The notes beneath the pieces are model-generated. The model saw nothing but the letters and a program-made list of their open reading frames with translations. It did not search any database and was not told where the DNA came from. From contig NZ_JAIMIB010000010.1 of NCBI RefSeq assembly GCF_019966515.1, positions 98,875 to 162,874 of the forward strand: a stretch of DNA of 64,000 nt, given 5' to 3'. Position numbers and translations under genes: made by a program. The stretch is from Roseovarius aestuarii (GTDB taxonomy: Bacteria; Pseudomonadota; Alphaproteobacteria; Rhodobacterales; Rhodobacteraceae). Below, one piece after another: positions 55,729 to 64,000 of the stretch (position 1 is its first letter; every line of letters starts with the position of its first letter).

Positions 55729-57339
55729 ATGTCCAAAATTACAAATCCCCTTTTGTTCCACCGACTGGCAACCGCTGCGCGCAGCGGAAGCGTATCCCGT
55801 CGTTCATTCATGCATTATTCGTTGGCTGCAGGTATGACCGCATCTGCAGCCACAGGCCTTTGGACAACGTCAGCTAACGCAGCGCCGTTGCGCGGTGGCA
55901 CATTCAGAGTCGGTATGCATGACGGCAACTCGTCTGATACTCATGATCCTGGAACATACGTGTCCAGACAACAGATTTATCTGGCGCATCAATACCGTTC
56001 ATATCTCACATTGATTGAACCCGATGGAACCCTTGGCCCTGATCTTGCCTCTAGCTGGTCGGCCAACAGCGATGCTACTATATGGACATTTGAGCTTAAT
56101 CCCAACGCCTCGTTCCATAGTGGCAAAGCCGTAACGGCAAACGATGTCATTGCCACACTGAACCATCACCGCGGCGAAGACTCAACATCAGCGGCAAGAT
56201 CTCTGCTGACATCTGTCACTGATGTCGACGCCGAGGGAGACCACACAGTCAAGATTACCATGAACAGTGGCAACGCAGATCTTCCCTGGCTGATGACGGA
56301 CTACCATCTGGCGATTTGCCCCGCCAACGATGATGGATCATTGAACTGGCAATCAGGTGATGGCTCCGGGCCCTACAAAATTGACGAAGGCGAATGGGGC
56401 GTCGGCTGGACGCTTAGTCGTCACGAGGGCTGGCATCTTGAAGGTGCATACTTCGACGCGGTTGAAATGCTGGTTCTGAATGACCCCAACGCCCGTCAGA
56501 CCGCCTTGATCACGGGGGATGTCGATGCGATCTCGTTGATCGACCTGAAGACATCCGCACTGATGCAACGTAACCCGGATCTCGTCGTTGAGAATGTACC
56601 CTCTGCCGCAGCAATCACGATGCCGATGCATTGCGACACCGCACCCTTTGACAATGCCGATGTACGCAAGGCGCTCAAGCTTTCAATTGACCGCAATGAA
56701 ATCATCGAGAAAATTGGGTTCGGCGCAGCGACGATTGGTAACGATTTCCATCATTCTCCTGCACAACCGTACTGGCCAGATGATATTCCTCAGCGTGAGT
56801 ATGATCCTGAACAGGCAAAGTCGCTGCTCCAGAAAGCAGGTGCAGAAGGCCTCACTGTAAACATCTCGACTGCGGAAAGCCTGTTTTCGGGCGCTGTGGA
56901 TATGTGCGTACTCTACGCCGAACAGGCTAAGAAGGCCGGAATTTCCGTCAACGTCGTTCGCGAACCCAACGACGGCTACTATTCCGACGTCTGGTTGAAA
57001 AAGCCATTTCTTGCCGTTTCCTGGGGTGCGCGACCGACACCTGACGTTATGTACACGCTGGCCTACAAAGACGATGCTGCCTGGAACGAGAGCAAGTGGC
57101 AAAACGAGCGGTTCAACAAACTTCTGCTACAAGCGAAGTCGGAACTTAATGATTCCCTGCGTGGCGAAATGTACCGTGAAATGGCCATGCTGGCACGTGA
57201 CGACGGTGGTACAATTATCCCGATGTTTAACAATTTTGTCTATGCGCGCCGGGCAAATGTCATGCGTGGCGAGGGCCTAGCTGCCAGTTGGGAACTCGAC
57301 GGCGCCCGCGCTCCCAGCCGCTGGTGGTTCAAAGCATAG
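55729..57339 (+). CDS. Peptide ABC transporter substrate-binding protein (family 5), Tat-exported
   Basis: This 536-aa protein has a twin-arginine signal (VSRRSFMHYSLAAGMTASAA) and a family-5 solute-binding domain: FRVGMHDGNSSDTHDPGTYV, LIEPDGTLGPDLASSWSANS, WTFELNPNASFHSGKAVTAN and, later, IIPMFNNFVYARR. It binds peptides, nickel chelates or similar. No permease or ATPase gene is adjacent, so it is an orphan here. The frame is intact. Confidence 0.9.
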   Translation: MSKITNPLLFHRLATAARSGSVSRRSFMHYSLAAGMTASAATGLWTTSANAAPLRGGTFRVGMHDGNSSDTHDPGTYVSRQQIYLAHQYRSYLTLIEPDGTLGPDLASSWSANSDATIWTFELNPNASFHSGKAVTANDVIATLNHHRGEDSTSAARSLLTSVTDVDAEGDHTVKITMNSGNADLPWLMTDYHLAICPANDDGSLNWQSGDGSGPYKIDEGEWGVGWTLSRHEGWHLEGAYFDAVEMLVLNDPNARQTALITGDVDAISLIDLKTSALMQRNPDLVVENVPSAAAITMPMHCDTAPFDNADVRKALKLSIDRNEIIEKIGFGAATIGNDFHHSPAQPYWPDDIPQREYDPEQAKSLLQKAGAEGLTVNISTAESLFSGAVDMCVLYAEQAKKAGISVNVVREPNDGYYSDVWLKKPFLAVSWGARPTPDVMYTLAYKDDAAWNESKWQNERFNKLLLQAKSELNDSLRGEMYREMAMLARDDGGTIIPMFNNFVYARRANVMRGEGLAASWELDGARAPSRWWFKA

Positions 57340-57358
57340 TCTATCAAGATACGAGACC

Positions 57359-57379
57359 GGCCCGGTATTTAATCGGGCC
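57359..57379 (+). terminator. Hairpin after the binding-protein gene
   Basis: GGCCCG (57359-57364) and CGGGCC (57374-57379) enclose a 9-nt loop, 19 bp past the stop. The following GCGTCATT is only partly U-rich. Confidence 0.5.
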
Positions 57380-57500
57380 GCGTCATTCGACCAAGCCTAG
57401 CTCTCTTACCTTGGCAGAAAGAGGTTTTCTGGGGCGGCAACAAAAGCACTACGTCAAAGAATTTCAGAGGGTGATGCCGTTTTGGTAGAAGGGGTGTAGG

Positions 57501-58322
57501 TTGTTTGACGAGGGGCAGACTTATCAACCTAAGTATAGACTCCCACTCCGGGCGTTCTCGAAAACTGGATTAGTTTTAGTGGCCGGTCGAGCAAGCCGTC
57601 GTTTTTTCGACGTCTTTGTGGTGACGATTTTCCTTGCCTCAATGACGAGCTCTGCTGCGGCAAAAGACCGGATGGAGTTACACTTGGTGTTGGCCATTGA
57701 TACGTCCGCTAGCGTCAATGATGTTGAATTCGATTTGCAGCGCACCGGCACCGCAAATGCCCTGCGTTCCAGCGTCGTTTCAGCAGCAATTGAGCAGACA
57801 CCTGGCGGGGTAGGAATCGCGATTGTGCAATGGTCCAGCGTAGCGCAACAAGTGTTGGCTTTGGACTGGGTTGAACTGCATACCATTGAGGACGTGAACG
57901 CCTATGCAGATATGGTAGATGACATGCCGCGTATATTGGGTGGCGGCGGTACCATGATCCATACGGGGTTGGATTTTTCTGCCAACGTATTGGAGCGCGC
58001 GCCGGGACAGGCGCGACGTCAAGTGATTGATATTTCGGGGAATGGCAAAACCGATGATCCAAAGCTATTGTTCGAATATCGGCGCAAGCTTCTATCACAA
58101 GGGATTGTGGTAAATGGGTTGGCTATTGAAGAGGATGACAAAAAACTGACCAACTACTTCGTCCTTCATGTGATCGGGGGCGCGAATGCGTTTGTCGTAA
58201 CAGCAGATGATTTCGATGAATTCGCTGAGGCAATGGAGATCAAGTTGCTTCGCGAAATTGGTGATGTGGTTTTCTCAATGCAAGACAGCGGAAAGGCAAA
58301 TCAAATAGTGACGCGCCGATGA
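57501..58322 (+). CDS. DUF1194 (von Willebrand A-like) exported protein
   Basis: This 273-aa protein has a DUF1194/VWA-like domain: MELHLVLAIDTSASVNDVEF with the MIDAS D-x-S-x-S, GGGGTMIHTGLDFSANVLE, and QVIDISGNGKTDD. A signal-like segment (FVVTIFLASMTSSAAA) ends about residue 52. The start is uncertain: TTG 57501 with GGGGTGTAGG upstream, or GTG 57579 nearer the signal. The function is unknown; metal-dependent binding is likely. Confidence 0.8.
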   Translation: MFDEGQTYQPKYRLPLRAFSKTGLVLVAGRASRRFFDVFVVTIFLASMTSSAAAKDRMELHLVLAIDTSASVNDVEFDLQRTGTANALRSSVVSAAIEQTPGGVGIAIVQWSSVAQQVLALDWVELHTIEDVNAYADMVDDMPRILGGGGTMIHTGLDFSANVLERAPGQARRQVIDISGNGKTDDPKLLFEYRRKLLSQGIVVNGLAIEEDDKKLTNYFVLHVIGGANAFVVTADDFDEFAEAMEIKLLREIGDVVFSMQDSGKANQIVTRR

Positions 58323-58439
58323 CGGCTCGTTTCCGTGTTGGTTTTGTCCGCTTGAGGCGATGATCGCCGCCTTCGCTAAACGCGGATAGATAGCATCTGT
58401 AGCATCCTAGCAAATACTCGATCTGTCAGAAAAAAACAC

Positions 58440-58789
58440 CTAGCGCGTAAAAGCAGGATTCCACACTCTCTTGCAAACGACTCCAGTAAACCGGAAACGG
58501 CTGAAACCAACCCCAAGCTGCAGGCCTTCTTCGCCCCACAAACGTTCGACCTTCTTGTGATTGACTTGCCAGCCTTCCATCCGCAACAGGGCTGTGACCT
58601 TCCTATAGCCATACCAACCATATTGCTTGGCCAGACGGATCATCGCCAGGCGCAGTGCATCATCATTCGCTGGCTTGGGCTGATATCTCAGACTGGACCG
58701 CGCCACGCCAAGCACCGCGCAGGTCCGGCGCTCCGAGGTATCCAGCTTTTGCCGGGTGTGAATGACCGCCTGACGAAGCTGTTCCCGCG
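58440..58789 (-). pseudogene. IS3-family transposase OrfB, truncated
   Basis: The minus strand carries the N-terminal part of an IS3 (IS407-like) OrfB: EGLTREQLRQAVIHTRQKLD, VLGVARSSLRYQPKPANDDA, QYGWYGYRKVTALLRMEGWQ and VNHKKVERLWGEEGLQL. After that point the sequence no longer matches (GVGFSRFRFTGVV) and the catalytic DDE domain is missing. It overlaps OrfA in another frame, as in frameshift-made OrfAB. Confidence 0.85.
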
Positions 58790-59077
58790 TCAGGCCTTCG
58801 GCTTTAAATGATCCAGGCTCTCCTTCAGGATCACCTTGTCGAGTTGCAAGTCAGCGACAATCTTCTTCAGCCGATCATTCTCCTTTTGCAGCGCTCTCAT
58901 CTCTACAAGCTGAGGTCGCCCCATGCCGCCAAACTTCTTGCGCCAGTAGTAATAGGTTTTGTCCGATATCCCCGCCTTGCGGCACGCACTCACGACATCC
59001 GATCCATCATGCAGATGCACGTCTATCTCGCGCAACAGCCTCAGCGCGTCCTCATCCGAATACCGCTTTCGAGCCAT
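58790..59077 (-). CDS. IS3-family transposase OrfA
   Basis: This 95-aa OrfA is complete: a helix-turn-helix (LREIDVHLHDGSDVVSACRK, AGISDKTYYYWRKKFGGM) followed by the leucine-zipper part (LVEMRALQKENDRLKKIVAD). It is the first gene of an IS3 element whose OrfB is truncated, so the copy cannot move on its own. Confidence 0.92.
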   Translation of the reverse strand: MARKRYSDEDALRLLREIDVHLHDGSDVVSACRKAGISDKTYYYWRKKFGGMGRPQLVEMRALQKENDRLKKIVADLQLDKVILKESLDHLKPKA

Positions 59078-59124
59078 CCCTCATTTCTCCTATGCCAGAC
59101 AAATAGTGGCACAGTTTTACGGGG

Positions 59125-59586
59125 CTAAGACACGTTCATCTCTTCAGGCGTAACCTGACCATTGCCATCCGCATCGAGATGCTGGAAACGGTCCACCATC
59201 ATTTCGCGTATCATGGCGCTGTGCAGGGCCTCGTATTCCGAGATTGATAACGTTCCGCTTGCATCGGCATCGTATTGCTTCAACTTCGCCTGAAGTTGTG
59301 CGCTTGCCTCTTCCGGGGTGACAGTTCCGTCACCATCCGCGTCCAGCATTTTTTGCATCGCACCGCCCATCATGCCTTTCATCGAATGCCGGTCCTTGTT
59401 TGGCATCCGTCCGCGCATGTCGTGATGGTCTGCTTCATGCATCTGACTGTGCATGTGGCGCATCATGTCCATCATATGGGCATGATGGTCATTCTTGCTG
59501 TGCCCTTTATGCGATCCTGCAAAGGCTGCGGTTCCAAGGAAAGCGCCTGCTGCGAGCGAAACCGCAATGATTGTTCTATACGTCAT
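59125..59586 (-). CDS. EF-hand protein, 3' end cut by an IS3 element
   Basis: This 153-aa exported protein has a signal peptide (TIIAVSLAAGAFLGTAAFA), a His/Met-rich linker (NDHHAHMMDMMRHMHSQMHE) and EF-hands: DADGDGTVTPEE, DADASGTLSISEYE, DADGNGQVTPEE. The last EF-hand stops after EEMN, followed by VS and a TAG that appear to belong to the IS3 end. The native protein was probably longer. The start is ATG 59586; the frame to 59634 lies before the signal. The His/Met region may also bind metal. Confidence 0.82.
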   Translation of the reverse strand: MTYRTIIAVSLAAGAFLGTAAFAGSHKGHSKNDHHAHMMDMMRHMHSQMHEADHHDMRGRMPNKDRHSMKGMMGGAMQKMLDADGDGTVTPEEASAQLQAKLKQYDADASGTLSISEYEALHSAMIREMMVDRFQHLDADGNGQVTPEEMNVS

Positions 59587-59634
59587 GGGAAACGCCTTCG
59601 CTGTTTCGAGCGGGAATTTAGTTCGAGCCGTCAA

Positions 59635-59997
59635 TTCGATATTTGATCTGACACAAGAATAGCTTCACGTTTCCGTGAAACTGGTTTGCGGGTTGCACTC
59701 CAAGGCTTGCCAAAGAGCTGCAACGATAGGACCGAACTCAACGTCGGCTCTGGGCAAGAGGCCAGGGCAAATGTTGCGGACGCTTCAGGTCGATCTGCGC
59801 CTTAGCGGCTGACACTAAAAATTGCATGAAGAACTGCGAATAGACCCTTACGGTCTCCGAAAAGCCATCTATTCCCTCAACAGACTGCCCAAACAAATGC
59901 CTGCCTTCTTGAAGGTTGACACTTATCAAAGATGATTACTTCGAAATCATCTATTCTGATCACTGGTTGATTTTCACACTGCACGGATGTTTGGAAC
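59635..59997. other. Gap upstream of cytochrome gene
   Basis: About 360 bp. A minus-strand frame (59738-59929) reads smoothly but has only a TTG start right after a stop; I do not support it as a gene. Confidence 0.35.
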
Positions 59998-60492
59998 ATG
60001 AAACAGTTTTTCCACATTGGCATAGCAATCAGCGTTGCATTCTGGGCAGTGTTCCTGAACGCCCAGCAGTCTGATCCGCATCTGATCTACGAAGAGAACT
60101 GCGCCGAATGTCACGTGCCGCATGCCGGAGACTTTGTTTCCGACAAACTGGTTGCGACTGATGATGGCCTTGCAGGAAAAGCCTCTGGTCGCCCCGTCAT
60201 TGATTATCTGAAGGCAGGACACGGTAAGTTATCGGACCAGGAAATCGACGTGCTGATAGAGCAGTTCGAGTTCATACAAGGCACCGGACGCCTGTTTAAA
60301 GAAAAGTGCATTATTTGCCACGACAATGCTGCCAAATTCGCGCGCCTCAAGCTAATTTTGCGCGACGACATACTCACAGGGCGTTACACCGACAGAGATG
60401 TCGCAGAGTTTCTGTTGCAGCACGGAAGGCTTGACGCATTTGAGGCTCAAAAGATGGTTGAGGTTCTCAAGCGCCAACTTCAGGTAAGATAG
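59998..60492 (+). CDS. Exported protein with two heme c motifs
   Basis: This 164-aa protein has a signal peptide (FFHIGIAISVAFWAVFLNA) and two CXXCH motifs, CAECH (C35-H39) and CIICH (C104-H108). It is a probable diheme cytochrome c-like electron carrier in the periplasm. The partner is unknown. It lies 57 bp from a convergent monoheme cytochrome gene. Confidence 0.85.
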   Translation: MKQFFHIGIAISVAFWAVFLNAQQSDPHLIYEENCAECHVPHAGDFVSDKLVATDDGLAGKASGRPVIDYLKAGHGKLSDQEIDVLIEQFEFIQGTGRLFKEKCIICHDNAAKFARLKLILRDDILTGRYTDRDVAEFLLQHGRLDAFEAQKMVEVLKRQLQVR

Positions 60493-60548
60493 TCCTTTCG
60501 TCAGTTTTGTTTATTTGAGAACATCATGTTGTTAGACAAACCGACATT

Positions 60549-60983
60549 TCAATTGTGCGGCGGGTTTCTGGCTGACTGGATTTCCTGAATGCTCGCGGGC
60601 CACGTGGAGCGGATATAGGCCAGGATATCCCAGATTTCTTCGGCAGAAAGCGTGCTTTTGAAGCCCGGCATCCCACTTTTGAAATTGGTGATCCCTCTTT
60701 CCGCCAGGGCTTCTTCTCCTCCCGATGCAGTATAAGAAAAGAGCAGCTGATTATCGTGATGCCAGGTGTGCCCCGACGCGTCATGAGGAGGTGCTGGCAA
60801 TATGCCATCGTCGTTCTGCGACCTCCAGTTTGGTTGACCCTCAAGTTTCACGCCATGGCACGAAGCGCAGTTCTCTTGGTAGAGGGTCTCGCCCTGAAGC
60901 AAATCTCGACCGTCAAATTCGTGACCTGCGACAGCTTGAAATGGGATCAAAAGCGCGAACAAAGCTGCAAGGCGTAACGTCAT
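60549..60983 (-). CDS. Monoheme cytochrome c
   Basis: This 144-aa exported cytochrome c has a signal peptide (LAALFALLIPFQAVAG), a CASCH site (C39-H43) and a likely distal Met in KSGMPGFKSTLSAEEIWDIL. ATG 60983 gives the neat signal; the frame reaches 60998. Class I fold; electron partner unknown. Confidence 0.9.
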   Translation of the reverse strand: MTLRLAALFALLIPFQAVAGHEFDGRDLLQGETLYQENCASCHGVKLEGQPNWRSQNDDGILPAPPHDASGHTWHHDNQLLFSYTASGGEEALAERGITNFKSGMPGFKSTLSAEEIWDILAYIRSTWPASIQEIQSARNPPHN

Positions 60984-60998
60984 GTGGTCTCCATCCAT

Positions 60999-61535
60999 TC
61001 CAAATTTGTAAAGCTTTTCAGATGTTGTACGTCAAGATGTGGTTTCGACAGCAGATTGCAGTATTGCTACCTTTGCTCCCCTCTCTGTTCTTTGCAGCAA
61101 TTGTCAGACTACATCGGGTTGCTGTCATTAGTGGGATTGCAGCGAATTTTCGCTTTGGTACGCAGTTCTTCCGTACGTCAGACCAAAATGCTGCGCTTTG
61201 AATCAATGTCTGGTTTTGGGAAGCAGACAAGTCGATTTTTAGCAGAGCTGAATGGCAACTAAGGGCCGCAAATATGCCAAGCACCCATGTTTTTCGTCCG
61301 TTACGCTTGACTTGGACGCTTTGCCGGCAGTACCACATGCGGAATGACGCCGTATTGCAAGGAGGGCGAAGATGATAGTCAGCATACGTTTCCTCCCGGG
61401 CCGCTCTCGTTTCGGAGCCCCCGTATCCTGACAGTATTGGGCGAATGCCGCCCCAGAGGTCAGTAGCAATCGTCCAACCATCAGACATCTTTTCAATTGA
61501 ATTTAGGGCGCGGCGTCATTGTCCGCGAACGTTTC
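60999..61535. other. Gap upstream of ABC exporter
   Basis: These 537 bp hold no supported gene; a 156-aa minus-strand frame (61018-61488) has no motif and odd composition. Confidence 0.4.
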
Positions 61536-63293
61536 ATGTCCCGCATTTTTTCCAATGGCGCATTTGCGCGCGTTCTGACTTTTGCCATGCGTTTGTGGAT
61601 GCGCAGGTGCGGCCTCGTTGTTGCGCTGTTGTTGCTCGTCCTGGCCTCGACAGTCGCCGATATCGCTATCCCGCTTGTCACGGGGCGCCTGATCGCCGCC
61701 GTTTCCGAAGCAACCTCGCCCTGGAGCGCGTTTGGACTGCTCCTCGTTCTGGGCGCAGTGTCTATCGCTGCGAAAATCCTCAGCTATTTTGCGATCATAG
61801 CCCTGACAGTTCCGACGATGCGCGTGGCCGAGGCTGAAGCTTTCGCACATGTGCAGCGCCTGCCGGCCGATTGGCATGCAAGCGCCTTTGCCGGGTCGAC
61901 GGTGCGGCAGATCACCCGCGGCACCTGGGCGCTTGATGACATGGCGGACGTGTTATTGCTGGCGCTGCTGCCGTCGACGCTGGTGTTGCTGGGCACCGTT
62001 GGCACACTTACCGCCTTCCGATGGGAGGTCGGTCTTGTCGCCGCTTTGGGTGCACTTGTGTTTTTGGGGCTTTCCCTAACGCTCACGCTTTTCTGGGTTG
62101 CTCCCGCCGCGCGGCTGTCGAACGCCCAGGACAGCCGGGTCTCGGGTGCGCTTGCAGATGCAATTACGTCGAACGCCGTGGTGCGGGCTCATGCGGGCGA
62201 AACACGCGAGGACGACCGGTTGGGGCGGGTTCTGTCCAAATGGGAGCATCGGACTCGGCGGACATGGCGGCGCGGCACCTGGTCCGGACTGGCTCAGGAT
62301 CTGTCGCTTTGGGGTTTGCGAGCCACCGTGCTGGGCGGTGCTTTGCTGGCATTTGTCCGGGGTCTCGCAGGTGCCGGAGAGATTGCCTATGTGGTCTCGG
62401 CCCTTGGAATGCTAGACGGCTACCTGCGGCAGATCGGCAATCATGTGCGCCAACTCCAGAAATCCGTGAACGATGCTGAAGAACTGGTTGATCTGATGTC
62501 TGCCTCGGCCGAAAGGGACGTGGCCCGCCTTCCGGCTGCGGCCTTGGCGCCACGCGCGGCAACACTGGCGTTCGATCATGTCGACTATGGCTACGCAGGG
62601 GCACCATCACCACTATTCAATGATCTGCATGTCGCAATACCTGCTGGTCAAAAAGTGGGGCTGGTCGGTCGCTCGGGCTCTGGCAAAACGACATTTGTCA
62701 AACTGATCCAGAGGATTCATGAAGTGACCGCAGGTGCAATCACGCTGGGTGGCGTTGATATTGCACAGGTGCCGTTGGTGGATCTGCGCCGTCACATCGC
62801 GCTGGTTCCGCAAGAGCCAATCCTGTTTCACAGGTCACTTGCCGAGAACATCGCCTACGCACGCCCTGGTGCTACGCTGGCGCAGGTACGCGAAGCCGCA
62901 GAGCGAGCGGGTGCTGCCGATTTCATCGCACAGCTGCCCAAGGGTTACGGGACCGAAGTGGGCGAACGCGGCGTAAAGCTATCCGGTGGTGAGCGTCAAC
63001 GGGTGGCGATCGCACGCGCTTTCCTTTCGGACGCGCCGGTTCTGGTGATGGATGAAGCAACGTCTTCACTCGACTCCGAAGCGGAGGCGCGGGTTGCCGA
63101 CGCCGCTGAGCGGCTGATGGTAGGGCGCACGACCCTGGTCATTGCGCACCGGCTGGCAACGGTTGAAAAGATGGACCGTATCCTCGTTTTCGACCGTGGT
63201 AGGATCGTGGAGGACGGCACACCATCCGAGTTGATGGCACGCGAAGATGGTCTTTATCGGGCGCTACGCCAGCGCCAAACGCTTGCGGCCTGA
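61536..63293 (+). CDS. ABC exporter (fused permease-ATPase)
   Basis: This 585-aa half-transporter has six N-terminal TMs and a C-terminal ATPase with Walker A GLVGRSGSGKTT, signature LSGGERQRVAIARA, Walker B VLVMDEATSSLD and the H-loop IAHR. It belongs to the MsbA/multidrug exporter type. ATG 61536 is preferred over the TTG at 61497. It likely dimerises with itself; substrate unknown. Confidence 0.93.
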   Translation: MSRIFSNGAFARVLTFAMRLWMRRCGLVVALLLLVLASTVADIAIPLVTGRLIAAVSEATSPWSAFGLLLVLGAVSIAAKILSYFAIIALTVPTMRVAEAEAFAHVQRLPADWHASAFAGSTVRQITRGTWALDDMADVLLLALLPSTLVLLGTVGTLTAFRWEVGLVAALGALVFLGLSLTLTLFWVAPAARLSNAQDSRVSGALADAITSNAVVRAHAGETREDDRLGRVLSKWEHRTRRTWRRGTWSGLAQDLSLWGLRATVLGGALLAFVRGLAGAGEIAYVVSALGMLDGYLRQIGNHVRQLQKSVNDAEELVDLMSASAERDVARLPAAALAPRAATLAFDHVDYGYAGAPSPLFNDLHVAIPAGQKVGLVGRSGSGKTTFVKLIQRIHEVTAGAITLGGVDIAQVPLVDLRRHIALVPQEPILFHRSLAENIAYARPGATLAQVREAAERAGAADFIAQLPKGYGTEVGERGVKLSGGERQRVAIARAFLSDAPVLVMDEATSSLDSEAEARVADAAERLMVGRTTLVIAHRLATVEKMDRILVFDRGRIVEDGTPSELMAREDGLYRALRQRQTLAA

Positions 63294-63433
63294 ATGCTTG
63301 ACACAGCTCATAACAGAAGGCGGCGCACTGACGTTAGTCGGTGCGCCGTTGCGTGAGACAAACGGCGTTTCGAGCATCTGCAGTGGAAGTTTGCTGCGTC
63401 CGTTTGGGCGAGTTCATTAGAAACGCCAATTTG

Positions 63434-63513
63434 CTGCGCTTTGCACGAATGGCGGGTTTCGCGAAGACGGCCAATCAATACTCCGCGCGGTCGAATGTCG
63501 GTTAAGGGCCGTC
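63434..63513. repeat. Dispersed repeat, copy 2
   Basis: Ungapped partner of 48740-48819, with 52 of 80 bases identical by my count. It lies in the 269-bp gap between the ABC exporter and the convergent MFS gene. Confidence 0.55.
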
Positions 63514-63562
63514 CAAGATGCGATGTTATTACACACCACGGGTAACTTTGTAGGCCCGAATA

Positions 63563-64000
63563 TCACGAGTTGCTTGCAAGCTCCTTGCTGATAGCCATAG
63601 CGCAGAAGGCTGCCACGAAGCTTGAAAGACATATCGTGGAGGCGGCATATGCGAATTCCGCATCTGCGAGAATGGCGACTGTCGCAATGCTGCCAAGTCT
63701 TGCGAAAGTGATATCCAAACTTGTCGAGACAGCACTCATACCTTTCGGTGCGAACTTCAGTACTAATTGCGTGGACGGTGCGTTGCTACAGGCCAGAGCC
63801 GAGCCGACGAGAACCGATGACAGGATCAGGAGCGGGAAGTTCTCATTGCTGTATGAAAGCAAAAATCCGGCGACTATAAGGAGCGGCGTGGCAAGCATAA
63901 TCATTCGTAGTTGGGGTCTATCCACCATGTTTCGCAACAGAGTACTTAAGCCGGAGAAAGTCAGCCACATCACTGACAGCACCAAGCCGACGCCGGCAGT
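63563..64000 (-). CDS. MFS transporter, C-terminal part (runs off the window)
   Basis: The last 145 codons of a membrane protein end at 63563. It has four to five TMs (VLSVMWLTFSGLSTLLRNMV, MIMLATPLLIVAGFLLSYS, LILSSVLVGSALACSNAPST), in the style of an MFS C-terminal half. The frame is open to 64000, so the N-terminus lies beyond the window. Confidence 0.75.
   Translation of the reverse strand, partial: TAGVGLVLSVMWLTFSGLSTLLRNMVDRPQLRMIMLATPLLIVAGFLLSYSNENFPLLILSSVLVGSALACSNAPSTQLVLKFAPKGMSAVSTSLDITFARLGSIATVAILADAEFAYAASTICLSSFVAAFCAMAISKELASNS

Larger units (their letters stand above)
58440..59120 (-). mobile_element. Truncated IS3-family element
   Basis: The element comprises orfA, partial orfB and one end near 59100-59120 (minus-strand CCCCGTAAAACTGTGCC). 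The other end is lost. Its intact end abuts the 3' end of the EF-hand gene. Confidence 0.75.

Noticed and set aside
59738..59929. 63-aa minus-strand frame before the cytochrome gene
   Set aside because: It reads smoothly but starts at a TTG just after a stop with no ribosome site; not enough to call a gene.
61018..61488. 156-aa minus-strand frame upstream of the ABC exporter
   Set aside because: Unusual residue mix and no motif or ribosome site.

Overview
The window looks like a chromosomal piece of a Roseobacter-group alphaproteobacterium (Rhodobacteraceae). The grounds are gene content and style rather than a database match: GC-rich coding, many ATGA start/stop overlaps, a CIRCE-controlled groESL operon, a UMF1-family MFS transporter next to MepA, a Liv-type ABC operon and a succinoglycan-like exo cluster. 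GC content drops visibly at about 4.4-5.9 kb and again in much of 45-60 kb, where unrelated small genes, insertion-sequence (IS) debris and long non-coding gaps mark accessory DNA.

0-19 kb is mostly housekeeping: a thioesterase, a transporter, murein endopeptidase MepA, ribosome-rescue factor ArfB behind a leader ORF and terminator, PncB, GroESL, a TraB/GumN protein, PyrD, an ArsC-like protein, two MFS proteins and a LivHMGF set without a binding protein. Inserted in it are a ParDE toxin-antitoxin pair and an AT-rich two-gene module (4.4-5.9 kb). That module encodes a soluble protein of about 311 aa and a membrane protein of about 189 aa with four predicted TM segments. Each reading frame is broken once, at a poly-A run (A6 and A10), and each is restored by the same -1 shift.

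19-30 kb begins at a tRNA-Leu(CAG) gene and carries a compact lanthipeptide-type RiPP locus. It has a precursor with a nitrile-hydratase-like leader (NHLP) and a Cys/Thr-rich core, a 1018-aa LanM with a three-cysteine zinc site as in ProcM, an exported polyglycine-hydrolase-like serine hydrolase, and two flanking glycosyltransferases. One glycosyltransferase is PLOD-like; the other is cut by an IS5-family end. No dedicated C39 exporter/protease is present. IS5 and IS6 sequences separate this locus from the next.

29-45 kb is an exopolysaccharide cluster with succinoglycan-type genes: ExoY priming transferase, ExoF export protein, Wzx flippase, pyruvyltransferase, Wzy polymerase, ExoK GH16 glycanase, several GT2 enzymes, ExoA, ExoM, the ExoP tyrosine autokinase and a small ExoX/SyrA-like membrane protein. 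A perfect 26-bp dyad lies in the divergent exoK/GT2 gap.

45-64 kb is patchwork. It holds a run of small proteins of types often used as toxin immunity proteins (Sel1, DUF2314, ankyrin, SUKH-like and others) with no toxin in view, two EamA transporters (one divergent from a LysR regulator), a VOC protein, an orphan Tat-exported peptide-binding protein, a VWA-type DUF1194 protein, an IS3 remnant that truncates an EF-hand protein, two c-type cytochromes, an ABC exporter and the end of an MFS gene. A dispersed repeat of about 80 bp occurs twice.
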